Shown here: piece after piece, positions 45,427-54,930 of the stretch
Layout: each line of letters begins with the position of its first letter
Position numbering within the stretch: the stretch's first letter is position 1
Source: an uncultured Holophagaceae bacterium
GTDB lineage: Bacteria > Acidobacteriota > Holophagae > Holophagales > Holophagaceae
Direction of reading: 5' to 3'
DNA length: 64,000 bases
Assembly: GCA_903913215.1 (NCBI GenBank)
Contig: CAIWKE010000003.1
Coordinates: forward strand, 372,001-436,000
Made by a program: the position numbers and the translations under genes
The notes under the pieces: generated by a model
Told to the model about the DNA's origin: nothing
Database searches by the model: none
The model's input: the letters and a program-made list of their open reading frames with translations, nothing else

Positions 45427-45452
45427 CTCAGCGCGGCAAAAGCCGCGCTGAG
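45427..45452 (+). terminator. Terminator-like CTCAGCGCGGC hairpin after lepB
   Basis: Perfect 11-bp arms (45427-45437 and 45442-45452) enclose AAAA, about 30 bp after the lepB stop. The arms equal those at 26300-26352. Only a weak T tract follows on the plus strand. Confidence 0.7.
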
Positions 45453-45530
45453 CTAGAAAAACTTTGGGCGTGATTGGGACCTGGCAAGGCCTGGGCGTTG
45501 GTGCTGGGCTGAACAGCCGGGAAGGAAAAT

Positions 45531-45563
45531 CATCCCCGTGAATCCCCGTTGATCCCCGGCCAA
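45531..45563. repeat. Dispersed CCGGGGAT-type repeat, copy 4
   Basis: CATCCCCGTGAATCCCCG continues as TTGATCCCCGGCCAA, the reverse complement of the element seen at 3582, 16598 and 25542. It lies in the 235-bp gap between lepB and the next gene. Confidence 0.6.
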
Positions 45564-45632
45564 TCAGCTTTTTCGTGGATGGGCGTCACTCGCTGAAGAA
45601 GCTGAAACCGGTGAGGCACGGCTTCTGGCAGC

Positions 45633-46193
45633 TCAGATCCTCATCCTCGAGAATGGCCCTGAGTTTTCCCAGCACCTGATGGCAGAAGCACTCCTGGGCG
45701 ATCTGGTCTGGGCCAGTTGCTTCAATTGGGTCCATTCGAGCTCGGACGGGTTGGTCGCCATCGGAACACCCTCGTCAGCGTGGGAGCCTTGAGGCATCTG
45801 GAAGCGGAGGGGGAAGTCCCGCTCCCCCCAGTGCCCGGTGATCTGCCCGGCGACCACTTCGAGGATCTCGATGCCGGTGAAGGTGGTGCGCTGGAAGCTG
45901 GGCTCCAGGCCCATGAAGGCAACTCGGTGGATGCCTTCGGCCACCCACCGCACCGCCACCCGGGAACGCTGCTCATCGATGACGAGATCCTCGATCCAGG
46001 TCTGCAGGTCCGGGAAGGCCCGGGTCAGCTCAGCCAAGCCCAGGGCGAACCCCATCTTGTCGGGGGGATGCCCAGCCGCAGAGTAGTCCTCAAAGGACTC
46101 GGCGTGGAGCCGGTCGAAGAGCGGCCAATCCACTGGGGGGCACCACAGGGAGATCCATTGACGGGTGAGGTATTTAAGGGTTGGGCGATTCAT
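45633..46193 (-). CDS. SnoaL-like ester-cyclase-type protein
   Basis: 186 residues from the ATG at 46193, which has AGGGGG upstream; the longer frame starts at 46271. The core matches SnoaL-like proteins: FDRLHAESFEDYSAAGHPPD, LTRAFPDLQTWIEDLVIDEQ, SRVAVRWVAEGIHRVAFMG and TGIEILEVVAGQITGHWGERDF. The paired His and Asp residues at the cavity mouth are as in SnoaL-type cyclases or hydrolases. No signal peptide. The last 30 residues do not fit the family and may be a decayed extension. Confidence 0.75.
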   Translation of the reverse strand: MNRPTLKYLTRQWISLWCPPVDWPLFDRLHAESFEDYSAAGHPPDKMGFALGLAELTRAFPDLQTWIEDLVIDEQRSRVAVRWVAEGIHRVAFMGLEPSFQRTTFTGIEILEVVAGQITGHWGERDFPLRFQMPQGSHADEGVPMATNPSELEWTQLKQLAQTRSPRSASAIRCWENSGPFSRMRI

Positions 46194-46336
46194 GGCGGCC
46201 CCCTGTGGGTGGGCGAAGGGCGTGGAGAAGACTGGATTCATGCGGATGGCGAGGCCACCGCCGGAAAGCATCGCACCGGAGACTCCTTGCCTGAACGGGG
46301 CCCCTGGAAAAGTAAGAAAGAGTGTGAAAATGTCGG

Positions 46337-47179
46337 ATGGTACGACTCGTGAATCGCCCGACCCTGCTGTTCCTCCTGCTCACCTCACCCCTCTGGTCCT
46401 GGGGCAACCGGGGCCATCGCGTGGTGTCCAGCCTGGCCATCCAGTCCTTGCCCGCAGGCCCGACGGCCTGGTACCAGGGCCATGAGGCCGAGGTTCTGGA
46501 TCACGCCTCGGACCCGGACCACTGGAAGCAGGATCATAAGGAGGGCCCCCGCCACTTCCTGGACATGGAGCCCTACGGCGATCCGGCCCAGCTACCCCGC
46601 AGTCTGGAGGCGGCCCAGGCCCAGGTGGGCGGCGGTTACTACCGGCTGGGCGTGGTGCCCTGGGTCATCCAGGATCGCTGGCGAGACCTCGTGGAGGCCT
46701 TCCGCACGGGCGACGCCTCCAAGGTCCGCTTCGCCACGGCCATCCTGGGCCACTACGTCGCCGACGCCCACGTGCCCTTGCATACCACCACCAACCACGA
46801 CGGCCAGCAGAGCGGTCAGAAGGGTGTCCACAGTCGCTGGGAGACCGGACTGGTGGAGCGCTACGTGAACGAGGCGACCCTGAAGGCCCAGCCTGCCCAG
46901 GCCGATCCCGCCATTTGGGAACGCCCCTGGGAGTGGCTCCTGGCCGCCCACGCCCTCATGCCCCAGCTCCTGGAAGATGACCGCGCCGCGGACCGCACGA
47001 CGCCCCTTTCCGGCACCACCAAGACCCGCGGCCCCGCCTACTGGATGATCTTCTGGGACAAGCAGGGCCCCACCGTGAACCTGCAGCTGCAGTTGGCGGG
47101 ACAGCACCTGGGCGATGCCATCCTCAACGCCTGGATCGCGGCGGGGCGGCCTCCCTGCGGGGCGAACCCGAGGATGTGA
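46337..47179 (+). CDS. Exported S1/P1-type nuclease or zinc phospholipase C-like enzyme
   Basis: 280 residues. A signal peptide (about 1-21) ends at SPLWS, leaving a mature N-terminus WGNRGHRVV, where the Trp amine is the first zinc ligand in S1/P1 nucleases. Further ligands are seen in LDHASDPDHWK, GPRHFLDME, and FATAILGHYVADAHVPLHTT with GHYVxDxHxPLH. Mature length of about 259 is normal. It should degrade single-stranded nucleic acid, or act as a phospholipase, outside the cell or in the periplasm. The ATG at 46337 lacks a clear ribosome site; a GTG at 46349 is the alternative. Confidence 0.88.
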   Translation: MVRLVNRPTLLFLLLTSPLWSWGNRGHRVVSSLAIQSLPAGPTAWYQGHEAEVLDHASDPDHWKQDHKEGPRHFLDMEPYGDPAQLPRSLEAAQAQVGGGYYRLGVVPWVIQDRWRDLVEAFRTGDASKVRFATAILGHYVADAHVPLHTTTNHDGQQSGQKGVHSRWETGLVERYVNEATLKAQPAQADPAIWERPWEWLLAAHALMPQLLEDDRAADRTTPLSGTTKTRGPAYWMIFWDKQGPTVNLQLQLAGQHLGDAILNAWIAAGRPPCGANPRM

Positions 47180-47182
47180 GCC

Positions 47183-47488
47183 CTACGCGGATAGCGAAGC
47201 GTGGGAGAGCTGGTTCGCGACCTCAAAGGAGGTCTCCTGCGGCGGAGTCAAGAACCCTCCGGAGATGCCCTGCTGCATGCGCGGCATGAGCACTTCATTG
47301 CGGAACTGCTCCCAGCTCTCCTTGGAGTCGTGGACCGCTACGATGGTCCACCCGCCCTGGGAGGCGCCCGCCGAATGGAAGAGCTGGCCCTTGGGGAGGC
47401 TGCTCCGGCTGCCGTGCAAGGTGGTGATGGTCACCTCGTACTGTTCCTTCGTGCCGCCGGGGAAGTGGTGCACGATTCCGTAGGCCAT
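47183..47488 (-). CDS. Small dimeric alpha-beta-barrel-like protein
   Basis: 101 residues with GGAGG 6 nt before the ATG. The pattern GIVHHFPGGTKEQYEVTITT, then GWTIVAVHDSKESWEQFRNE and VLMPRMQQGISGG, suggests the ferredoxin-like fold of antibiotic-biosynthesis-monooxygenase or YCII-type proteins. PPQETSFEVANQL at the end would complete the last strand. The function is unknown. It is convergent with the nuclease gene (3-bp gap) and has its own candidate promoter. Confidence 0.65.
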   Translation of the reverse strand: MAYGIVHHFPGGTKEQYEVTITTLHGSRSSLPKGQLFHSAGASQGGWTIVAVHDSKESWEQFRNEVLMPRMQQGISGGFLTPPQETSFEVANQLSHASLSA

Positions 47489-47579
47489 GTCTGTCCTCCA
47501 TTCAGGTGGCGGTGCCGCACGGAGCGGACGCTTGGGTTTGTTCAGGATCTGCGCGCACTTTCCGATTACGAATCAGGCC

Positions 47580-47607
47580 AATGTAGGTTTTTTACAGACT
47601 GAGTCAA
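47580..47607 (-). promoter_or_regulatory. Candidate promoter for the 101-aa gene
   Basis: The gap 47489-47788 holds no gene. On the minus strand TTGACT (47602-47607) and TACATT (47580-47585) are separated by 16 bp in an AT-rich patch. The -35 overlaps a small dyad, TGAGTC-AAG-GACTCA. Nothing else is evident in the gap. Confidence 0.4.
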
Positions 47608-47788
47608 GGACTCAATATTATTATTTCTGGGCCTCCCTTGACCACCCCGGGAGCTGACGCCTGCCCAAATCGCCTTGCCCCTGCGAACTTTGGCATTCAT
47701 CGAAAGGTGCGTGCCACCCACAGACAGGCTCCCCTTCCCCTGGCCGGGCAACCCGGATGGAGCCAGGCTGGCCTCGTCTCCCGGGAGC

Positions 47789-48253
47789 CTACCTGCCCTC
47801 TTCCCACCGCTTCCGGTCCAGCCATACCTGCTGGTCCTTGCCGCGGGCATCCTTGCCCTTCCAGTGCAGCTTGAGGGGTCCCTGGGTGTCCTTCTTCTGC
47901 ACGACCATGCCGGGGCCTTCGCCGGTGCGGAGGAGCTTCAGGAGGCCCTCCACGCTGGCCACCTGGGGCAGGAAGGGCAGCGGCAGCTGACCCAAGGTGG
48001 TGGCGCGCTGGTCCAGGTTCTGCCGGGGCACCAGCAAGTGGTACCCGCTGGCGCGGTCCCCCTCCAACAGGAGCAGGCGCTCCCCGGGGCCGTGCAGCTC
48101 AATGATGAGACGGCCGCTCGTGGGCTCCATGAGCAGGCTCAGGGTGCCGACACCTTCGCCGTCTGGGCCCGCATAGCCCCAGCCGTATTGGGCGCGGATG
48201 GGTGTGGCGGTGGCTGCGGCGACCTGGGCGGGGGGCGTTGCCTGAAGGGGCAT
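47789..48253 (-). CDS. Hypothetical protein at end of the aroB-TPR operon
   Basis: 154 residues from the ATG at 48253, which shares a base with the preceding stop (TGATG). No signal peptide. The body is beta-rich: YGWGYAGPDGEGVGTLSLLM, GRLIIELHGPGERLLLLEGD, GYHLLVPRQNLD and GPLKLHWKGKDARGKDQQVW. Family not recognised. Coupling to the TPR gene makes a shared function likely. Confidence 0.65.
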   Translation of the reverse strand: MPLQATPPAQVAAATATPIRAQYGWGYAGPDGEGVGTLSLLMEPTSGRLIIELHGPGERLLLLEGDRASGYHLLVPRQNLDQRATTLGQLPLPFLPQVASVEGLLKLLRTGEGPGMVVQKKDTQGPLKLHWKGKDARGKDQQVWLDRKRWEEGR

Positions 48254-50142
48254 CACTCGTCATCCTCGTCGTCCTCGGCGGGGATGGCAGCCTTGGGGTC
48301 GGCGAATGGATCGGCATTGGGGTTGGGGCTCTTCGCCGTGACACCATCCAGCTTCTGGGCCTGCTCCTTGGCGATGCGAACCCGCAGGTCACCCAGGCGC
48401 TTCTCGAGCTCGGCCCGCTCCGGGAAGATGAAGGCCAGGGCCCGTTCCCACTGCTCTGCAGCTTCAGCCAGCTTGCCCTGCTTCACCAGCACCTCGCCCA
48501 GGTGCCGGCGGATCTCGGGACTGTAGGGACTCAGCTCCGTGGCCCGACGCAGGGTCGCCTCGGCCTCGGCCATCCGACCCAGCTTGAACTGGGCCCAGCC
48601 CAGGCTGTCCACCACACTGCCGCTATCCGGCGTGGCCTTGGCGCTGGCCTCGATGAGGGAGGCCGCCTCCTCCAGCTGCTGCCCCTGCTCCAGCAGCAGG
48701 TAGCCCAGATTGTTCTGCACCAGAGGATTCGTGGGCTCCTGGACCTGGGCCTGCCGCAGCACCGCCAGGGACTCCGCGTGGCGACCCAGCTGATCATAGG
48801 CCTGGCTTTGCATGATGAGGCTGTCCACGGACAGGGGGGCCAGCTTCCGCGCCTTCTCCAGGGCCTCCAGGCACTTGTCCCAGCGCTGGAATTCCTGCCA
48901 AAGACCCGCCATGCCCTCCAGGTGCAGCTGCTCCAGGTCCGAGCGGGCCTCCTTGCGGGAGAAGAAGCGATACTCCAGGTGGCTGGGCGGAAGCTTGGCC
49001 GCCTGCTGGAAGAACGGAACTTTCGGGAAGCGGGTGATGCCCTCCTTTAGGGAGGCCAGGGCGCTTTCCCAGTCATTGAGGCTGACCTCGGCCTGGACCT
49101 TGAACACCTGGGCTTCGCCATCCGTGCGGGGGCGGGGCTTCCGGGTCTGGAGGAAGGCCAGCAGGGTCTTCGCCTTGCCCTGGAGCAGCAGGGACTCTGC
49201 GTAGAGCATGGGCACGCCATCGGCGGTCCAGTCCTCCTCCTGTGGCGCATCCAGAATCCCCTGCAGGCGGCGTTCAGCCTCCGGGAAATGGCCCAGGTTC
49301 ATGAGGGCACGGGCCGTGTGGAAGGTGATGCTGGGGCTGCTCTGGAGGGCTTCGGCCTTGGCCAGGGTCTCCAGGGCCTCGGCGTAGCGGGCCGTCTGGA
49401 TCCGCACCAGGGAGATGTTCTCCCAGAGTCCCCGCTCCTGAGGCAGGTTCTTGGCCAGCAGGAGGAAGCTCTCTTCCGCATGGGCCAGGTAGCCCATTTT
49501 GATCTGCTCCCGGGCCAGCTCCTCCAGCAGACGCAGGTGGCGGTCCTCGGGGTGGTGCGCGTTCAGGGCCAGCAGGGCCTCCCGCTTGCCCTCATAGTCC
49601 TGGCCGGCCCGGGCGTGGATGAGCACCCGCTCCCAGGCGGGGGTGAAGCTGGGGCGCATGCGGCCCAGGCGGGTCCAGGCCTTCAGGGCCCCCTCGCCGT
49701 CCTTCAGCTGCTCGCAGGTCTCCCCCAGCCGGGCCCAGAGTTCTGCATCCTGCGGCAGGCGCAGGGTGGCGGCACGCAGTTCCTTGACCGCCTCGGGCAG
49801 GATGGCCTCGTCCTTCTGGGCGCGCTGGAACTGCAGCAGGGCCAAGTGGGCCTGGGCTTCGGCGTTCAGCGGGGCCAGTTCCACGGCCCGCCGGGCAGGC
49901 GCCACGGCGCCGTCCAGGTCCTGGGCTTCCTGGAGGGATTCCGACAGGCGGAGGTGGGCCTCGGCGCTCTGGGGCATCTCCACCAGCACGCGCCGGTAGA
50001 GCCCCGCAGCGGCCGCCGGATCGGCGCCGCCGCCGCGCAGCTGGAGGGCGCGGGCCTGGAGCATGAGCGCGCGGACATCCTCGGCGCCCAGGGGGGCAGC
50101 CACCAGGAGTAGCGCAAGGAAGGAAGGGCGCACATCAAGCAC
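48253..50142 (-). CDS. Exported TPR-repeat protein
   Basis: 629 residues from a GTG at 50142 with AGGAGA 6 nt upstream; it overlaps the aroB stop by 8 bp. A signal peptide (about 1-20, ending in PLGAED) is followed by at least ten TPR motifs, for example AGLYRRVLVEMPQSAEAHL, NPLVQNNLGYLLLEQGQ and AEATLRRATELSPYSPEIRR. The C-terminus is acidic (EDDEDDE). Such proteins scaffold envelope complexes; partners are unknown. Confidence 0.85.
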   Translation of the reverse strand: MLDVRPSFLALLLVAAPLGAEDVRALMLQARALQLRGGGADPAAAAGLYRRVLVEMPQSAEAHLRLSESLQEAQDLDGAVAPARRAVELAPLNAEAQAHLALLQFQRAQKDEAILPEAVKELRAATLRLPQDAELWARLGETCEQLKDGEGALKAWTRLGRMRPSFTPAWERVLIHARAGQDYEGKREALLALNAHHPEDRHLRLLEELAREQIKMGYLAHAEESFLLLAKNLPQERGLWENISLVRIQTARYAEALETLAKAEALQSSPSITFHTARALMNLGHFPEAERRLQGILDAPQEEDWTADGVPMLYAESLLLQGKAKTLLAFLQTRKPRPRTDGEAQVFKVQAEVSLNDWESALASLKEGITRFPKVPFFQQAAKLPPSHLEYRFFSRKEARSDLEQLHLEGMAGLWQEFQRWDKCLEALEKARKLAPLSVDSLIMQSQAYDQLGRHAESLAVLRQAQVQEPTNPLVQNNLGYLLLEQGQQLEEAASLIEASAKATPDSGSVVDSLGWAQFKLGRMAEAEATLRRATELSPYSPEIRRHLGEVLVKQGKLAEAAEQWERALAFIFPERAELEKRLGDLRVRIAKEQAQKLDGVTAKSPNPNADPFADPKAAIPAEDDEDDE

Positions 50143-51196
50143 GGGCAGTCTCCTGGTGGAGCATGGTCAGGAGCCGGGCGTGGCTCGCCTCCCACTGCTG
50201 CGGGGCCAGGGGTCGCTGGACGGCAGGCTCCCCAGGGCGCGGCAGGATGCAGATGATCTCACAGGCTCCAGCGCCCGCCGCGCCGCTCACCTGCTTGGCC
50301 TTCTTGTCCCGGGACAGCAGGGGCAGGCAGGAGGACCAGGGGGCCACCAGGGGCGCCAGGGGCGCCAGGCGCCGGGCCAGGGCCTTGAGGAAGGCCGGGG
50401 GGAAGGGCTTGGCGCCCTGGGCCTCAGACAGGAAACAGGCGGCCAGCAGGCCCAGGCCCACGGCCTCGCCGTGCAGCAATCGGTACTCCGAGGCGGCCTC
50501 CAGGGCATGGCCCAGGGTGTGGCCCAGGTTCAGCAGCCGCCGCTCCCCGGCCTCGCGGGGATCGCGGTGGACCACGCCGGCCTTGTAGGCCAGGGCTTTT
50601 TCCACCCAGGCAAACTGCACCGGGCCAGGTTGGAGCATCTCCTTGGCCCAGGCCTGCTCACCCTGGATGAGGGCTGTCTTGATCAGTTCCCAGCGGCCGT
50701 TCTCCAGGTGCCGTGCGGGCAGGCTGTCCAGAAAGGCAGGGCAGGCCACCAGGCGCTTGGGCGCGTGGAAGGCCCCCACCAGGTTCTTGCCCGAGGCCAG
50801 GTCCGCGCCGGTCTTGCCACCCAGGGAGGCATCCGCCATAGCCAGCAGGGTGGTGGGCCAGACCTGCCAGGTCACGCCCCGCAGGTACAAGGCCGCAGCC
50901 AGACCCGCCATATCCGACAGCACCCCGCCGCCCAGAGCCACCACCGTGAGGTCCCGGTGGAAGGGGGCCTTGGCCCAGTGCTCCAGCCAGGGCACCAGAG
51001 TGCCCAGCCGCTTTTCCTCTTCCGGCACGGAGACCCAGAGCGCGTGCTCCGGCTCGGGCATGCCCGCCGCCAGCCAGGAGGCCCGCAGGCACTGGTCCCC
51101 CAGCAGCGTCCAGGGCCCCTCAGGTAGCAGGTCCCGGTCCGGCTTCTCCAGGACGAAGACCTCCGTGGCGAAGCCCGTGGGCGTGGCCAGCCTCAT
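50135..51196 (-). CDS. aroB: 3-dehydroquinate synthase
   Basis: 353 residues from the ATG at 51196, which overlaps the preceding stop as ATGA. NAD- and metal-binding motifs are visible: VVALGGGVLSDMAGLAAALY, WPTTLLAMADASLGGKTGAD, KNLVGAFHAPKRLV, and the zinc-site NLGHTLGHALE with HGEAVGLGLL. It makes dehydroquinate from DAHP in the shikimate pathway. It sits between a peptidase and a TPR protein rather than with aroK. A shikimate kinase domain is instead fused to ThiE at 56.1 kb. Confidence 0.94.
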   Translation of the reverse strand: MRLATPTGFATEVFVLEKPDRDLLPEGPWTLLGDQCLRASWLAAGMPEPEHALWVSVPEEEKRLGTLVPWLEHWAKAPFHRDLTVVALGGGVLSDMAGLAAALYLRGVTWQVWPTTLLAMADASLGGKTGADLASGKNLVGAFHAPKRLVACPAFLDSLPARHLENGRWELIKTALIQGEQAWAKEMLQPGPVQFAWVEKALAYKAGVVHRDPREAGERRLLNLGHTLGHALEAASEYRLLHGEAVGLGLLAACFLSEAQGAKPFPPAFLKALARRLAPLAPLVAPWSSCLPLLSRDKKAKQVSGAAGAGACEIICILPRPGEPAVQRPLAPQQWEASHARLLTMLHQETARA

Positions 51197-52974
51197 GATC
51201 GGCCCTTCAGCGTGGCCTCGGCCTGCATGGGTTGGTCGCCACGCAGCCACTGGACCACGACCTTGTCGCCGGGCTTGAAGGTGCCCAGGGCACCCATGAA
51301 GTCGTAGATACTCTTCACGGGCTTGGGGCCGAAGTGGGTAATGATGTCCCCGGCCTGCAGGCCGATCTGCTCGGCGGTGGAGCCCTTGGTCACCCCATTG
51401 ATGCGGAAGCCCTTGGCGTTGTCCGCGTAGTCCGGCAGGGAGCCGAAGGCCACGCGCATGGGGCCGCCGTCCCCTTTGGCCGCCAGCTTGGCGGTCTCGG
51501 GATCGAAGGCGGGCACCGCGTCGGCGTTGGCGAGGTCCAGGGCCACGGCCTTGCCGAAGGTGGCCAGCTGGGCCATGCCCGCGTAGTTGATGCGCTCGGC
51601 CAAGTCGCCGGGGCGGTGGTAGTCACCGTGGATGCCCGTGAAGAAGAAGAAGGTGGGGATCTTGGCCTGGGAGAAGCTCATGTGATCCGAGCCGCCCACG
51701 CTGGCGCCCACATCCGCCGTCACCGCAAAGCCCTTGGGCATGAAGCGGTGGGTGGCCTCCACGGCGGCCTTGGAGGCGCCCAGCCCGCCCAGCAAGAGCT
51801 TAGGCGCGGCGGAATCGATGCGCCCCACCATGTCGAAATTCAGCATGAACTTCACGGAGTCCAGGGGCAGCGTGGGGTGCTGCACCCAGTACTGGGAACC
51901 CAGCAGGCCCTCCTCCTCGCCACTGAAGTGCAGCAGCAGGATGGAGCGCCTCGGCTTCTCGGCCTTCAGCTGCCGCGCCAGCTCCACCACCAGCGCAGTG
52001 CCGGAGGCGTTGTCGTCGGCGCCAGGGTGGATCTGGCCGCGGGCCTCGGCACCGCCCATGCTGTGCCGCTCGCCCAGGCCCAGGTGGTCCATGTGGGCGC
52101 CCAGGACGATGTACTCGCCCTTGAGCTTGGGATCCCGGCCGGGGATGACCGCGATGACATTGGGCAGCTGGGCCTCTTCGCGGCGCAGCTTCAACTCGAG
52201 GGTAAGGGCCGTCCAGGGGGCCTGCATGAAGTCCTGGCTGGCGGGGCGGCCCGTGTCTTTGATGGTCTTGAAGCGGGCGTCCAGGTCACCGCAGTCGCTG
52301 CCGAGGGCCTCGGGACGCAGACCCAGCACAGGGATCTCCAGCTTCACGGGGCCCTCCTCGCGCTGGAGCGGGTGCAGACCCGCGTCCTCCAGCACGATGA
52401 CGCCGGCCACCTGGGCGGTCTCCAGGCGCTTGAGGCGCACCAGCAGGCTGCGCTCCCCCTTGGGCAGGTGGGCGAAGGCGTCCAGTTCCGGCACCGTGCG
52501 GGCGATGACCGCCACCCGGCCCTTGAGGTCGAAGCCCGCCAGATCGTCATAGCCGCCGGGCACCTGGATGCCATAGCCCAGGAAGGTGAGGGCCTTGTTG
52601 CGGAAGGCGGCATCGGCGCTGAGTCCCAGGGCCTCGATGTCCTTACCCCAGACCAGCGCTCGGCCACTGTCACCCCTGGTGAGGATGGCCTCCTGCCGCT
52701 CCCTCACCACCCGGGCGATGAAGGGGTAGCGCTGGACCTGGGTCTGGAGGCCCAGGCCCTTGAGTTCGCCCTCGATGCGGGCCGCAACCTGATCCAGTTC
52801 CGGATAGCCGTTGCCGCGTCCCTTCATGGCCGGAGAAGCGAAGAAGGTCACGTCCTTCTGCATCCGGGCCGCAGCGGCCTGCTCAGCCGGGGCCGGTGCA
52901 ACGAGGGCCGGGGCCGGGGAAGGCACCTGGGCCACGAGGCCAGCCACGAGGAGGGAATACAGCCAGGAACCCAT
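51193..52974 (-). CDS. Exported M28-family aminopeptidase with PA and PDZ domains
   Basis: 593 residues with GGAG 5 nt before the ATG and a signal peptide (about 1-16). A PA-like insertion spans about 120-230. The zinc peptidase core has AHMDHLGLG, HPGADDNASGTA, LHFSGEEEGLLGS and FDMVGRID, and GGSDHMSF carries the last ligand. A PDZ domain forms the end (about 500-590: GVTKGSTAEQIGLQAGDII). It likely releases N-terminal residues from peptides outside the cytoplasm. It is the first gene of the operon with aroB, the TPR protein and a small protein. Confidence 0.93.
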   Translation of the reverse strand: MGSWLYSLLVAGLVAQVPSPAPALVAPAPAEQAAAARMQKDVTFFASPAMKGRGNGYPELDQVAARIEGELKGLGLQTQVQRYPFIARVVRERQEAILTRGDSGRALVWGKDIEALGLSADAAFRNKALTFLGYGIQVPGGYDDLAGFDLKGRVAVIARTVPELDAFAHLPKGERSLLVRLKRLETAQVAGVIVLEDAGLHPLQREEGPVKLEIPVLGLRPEALGSDCGDLDARFKTIKDTGRPASQDFMQAPWTALTLELKLRREEAQLPNVIAVIPGRDPKLKGEYIVLGAHMDHLGLGERHSMGGAEARGQIHPGADDNASGTALVVELARQLKAEKPRRSILLLHFSGEEEGLLGSQYWVQHPTLPLDSVKFMLNFDMVGRIDSAAPKLLLGGLGASKAAVEATHRFMPKGFAVTADVGASVGGSDHMSFSQAKIPTFFFFTGIHGDYHRPGDLAERINYAGMAQLATFGKAVALDLANADAVPAFDPETAKLAAKGDGGPMRVAFGSLPDYADNAKGFRINGVTKGSTAEQIGLQAGDIITHFGPKPVKSIYDFMGALGTFKPGDKVVVQWLRGDQPMQAEATLKGRS

Positions 52975-53078
52975 GTGCTCTCCAAAGGAAACGGTAGTTT
53001 AGCGCCCTTGGCCCCAATCGGTCTGGGCTAAGCGGCAGAGGCGCCCGCCAGGGCCTCCGCCTGTGGGACAATGCTCGA

Positions 53079-54866
53079 ATGTCAGAACAGGGAGCCTTCT
53101 TCCGGTCCGATCAAGTGGACCAGCCGCCCATGCGCCACACGCTGCTGTGGCGCCTGGCCAGCTACCTCAAGCCACAGTGGGCCCCGCTCCTAGCGCTTTT
53201 CGGGCTCATGGGGCTGGGCGCCTTCCTGGAAGTCATGCCCTCGGAGCTGACCCTGCGGCTCATCAACCGCTTCATGGGCCAGGGCAGTCTGGCGGGCAGC
53301 GCCCCCCTCATCGGCGCCTTCCTGGGCGTCCTGGTGGCGGGCTTCTTCGTAAGTTTCACCCGCTACTTCCTGCTGGCCAAGGTGGGTCAGCGGGCCATGG
53401 TGGACCTCCGGGTGCAGCTCTTCGGGCACCTCATGGGCCGCAGCACGGACTTCTTCCACCGCAACCCCGTGGGCCGCCTCATGACCCGCGTCACCAGCGA
53501 TGTCCAGAACCTGAACGAGATGTTCGCCTCGGGCTTCGTGGCCATCATCGGGGACGCGCTCTCCCTGCTGGCCATCGTCATCTGGATGTTCCGCGCCCAC
53601 GCGGGCATGGCCCTGGTGGCGGTGGGGATCCTGCCCTTCCTCCTGGTGGCCACGGAGATCTTCCGCCGCCATGCGGGCGAGGCTTTCCGTGAGACCCAGC
53701 GCCGCTACGCCTCCATCAACGCCTTCCTCCAGGAACAGATCTCGGGCATGGGCCTGGTGCAGATCAACGGCCAGGAGGCTGCCAGCGGCCGCCAGTTCCG
53801 CGTACTGAACGAGGACTACTTCCAGGCCTTCCTGCGCACCATCCTCGCCTACGCCGTGTTCTTCCCGGTGGTGGAGTTCATCACCTCTGGCACCCTAGCG
53901 GCCCTCATCTTCTACGCGGGCTTCAAGCTCAAGGCCGGGGCCATCACCTGGGGCTTGCTCCTGGCCTTCATCCAGCAGTCCAGCCGCTTCTTCCGGCCCA
54001 TCCGTGAACTGGCCGAGCGCTACAACGTCATGCAGACGGCCCTGGCCTCCAGCGAGCGCATCTTCAAGCTGCTGGACAACCGGGAGGAGATCCCCGAGCT
54101 GCCTGGCGCCCCCCCTGCCCGCTTCACGAGTGAGATCCGTTTCAATGACGTCAGCTTCGCCTACGAGGAGGGCGGCCGCCGCGTGGTGAAGCAGCTCAGC
54201 GGCGTCATCCCCAAGGGCAAGCGCGTGGCCGTGGTGGGCCACACTGGCGCGGGTAAGAGCACCCTCATCAACCTGCTCATGCGGTTCTACGACGTCTCCG
54301 AAGGCGGCATTAGCCTCGACGGCGTGGATGCCCGGAACCTGAACCTCCAAAGCCTGCGCAGCCTCTTCGGCCTGGTCCTCCAGGATGTCTTCGTGTTCTC
54401 CGGCAGCCTGCGGGACAACATTGTCCTGGACCGGCCCCTGGATGAGGCGCGGCTCGCTTCCGTCCTGGAGCAGAGCCAGCTCAAGGATCTGGTGGGACGT
54501 CTACCTGAGGGCCTGGAGACCCAGGTGGGCGAGCGCGGCCAGAAGCTCAGCGCCGGGGAGCGGCAGCTGCTGGCCTTCGCCCGCATGCTCTACCTGGAGC
54601 CCGCCGTCCTGCTGCTGGACGAGGCCACCGCCAACATCGATTCCGAGACCGAGGCCAAGATCCAGACAGTCATCGAGCGCGTGAGCCACCGCCTCACCAC
54701 CTTCACCATCGCCCACCGCCTCTCCACCATCCGTGACGCCGATGAGATCTGGGTCATGGACCAGGGCAGCCTCGTGGAGCGCGGAACCCACGAGGGCCTC
54801 ATCGAGCAGGATGGGGTCTACGCGAAGTTGGTGCGGTTGCAGTTTGCCGAGGTGGAAGCGGCTTGA
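53079..54866 (+). CDS. MsbA-like ABC exporter (half transporter)
   Basis: 595 residues. The ABC transmembrane domain (about 25-320) contains six predicted helices, with FFHRNPVGRLMTRVTSDVQNLNEMF as the coupling region (helix-flanking motif, given in full only as the family landmark FFxxxxxGxLxxRxxxD). The ATPase domain has Walker A GHTGAGKST, Q-loop VLQDVFVF, signature LSAGERQLLAFAR and Walker B LLLDEATANID, then the switch His in IAHRLST. It functions as a homodimer or heterodimer exporting lipids or drugs. MsbA identity (lipid A flipping) is plausible given waaA but unproven. Confidence 0.88.
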   Translation: MSEQGAFFRSDQVDQPPMRHTLLWRLASYLKPQWAPLLALFGLMGLGAFLEVMPSELTLRLINRFMGQGSLAGSAPLIGAFLGVLVAGFFVSFTRYFLLAKVGQRAMVDLRVQLFGHLMGRSTDFFHRNPVGRLMTRVTSDVQNLNEMFASGFVAIIGDALSLLAIVIWMFRAHAGMALVAVGILPFLLVATEIFRRHAGEAFRETQRRYASINAFLQEQISGMGLVQINGQEAASGRQFRVLNEDYFQAFLRTILAYAVFFPVVEFITSGTLAALIFYAGFKLKAGAITWGLLLAFIQQSSRFFRPIRELAERYNVMQTALASSERIFKLLDNREEIPELPGAPPARFTSEIRFNDVSFAYEEGGRRVVKQLSGVIPKGKRVAVVGHTGAGKSTLINLLMRFYDVSEGGISLDGVDARNLNLQSLRSLFGLVLQDVFVFSGSLRDNIVLDRPLDEARLASVLEQSQLKDLVGRLPEGLETQVGERGQKLSAGERQLLAFARMLYLEPAVLLLDEATANIDSETEAKIQTVIERVSHRLTTFTIAHRLSTIRDADEIWVMDQGSLVERGTHEGLIEQDGVYAKLVRLQFAEVEAA

Positions 54867-54883
54867 ACGGCCGTTCGCGGCTG

Positions 54884-54910
54884 CTCAGATATCGCTGCGC
54901 GAGGTCTGAG
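54884..54910. repeat. CGCTGCGCGA hairpin, copy 2
   Basis: CTCAGA (54884-54889) and TCTGAG (54905-54910) close a loop containing CGCTGCGCGA, 17 bp after the exporter stop. It resembles the copy at 56002 and shares its core with the hairpin at 18846. Confidence 0.55.
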
Positions 54911-54930
54911 GTGGGTCAAGCCTTACCTGA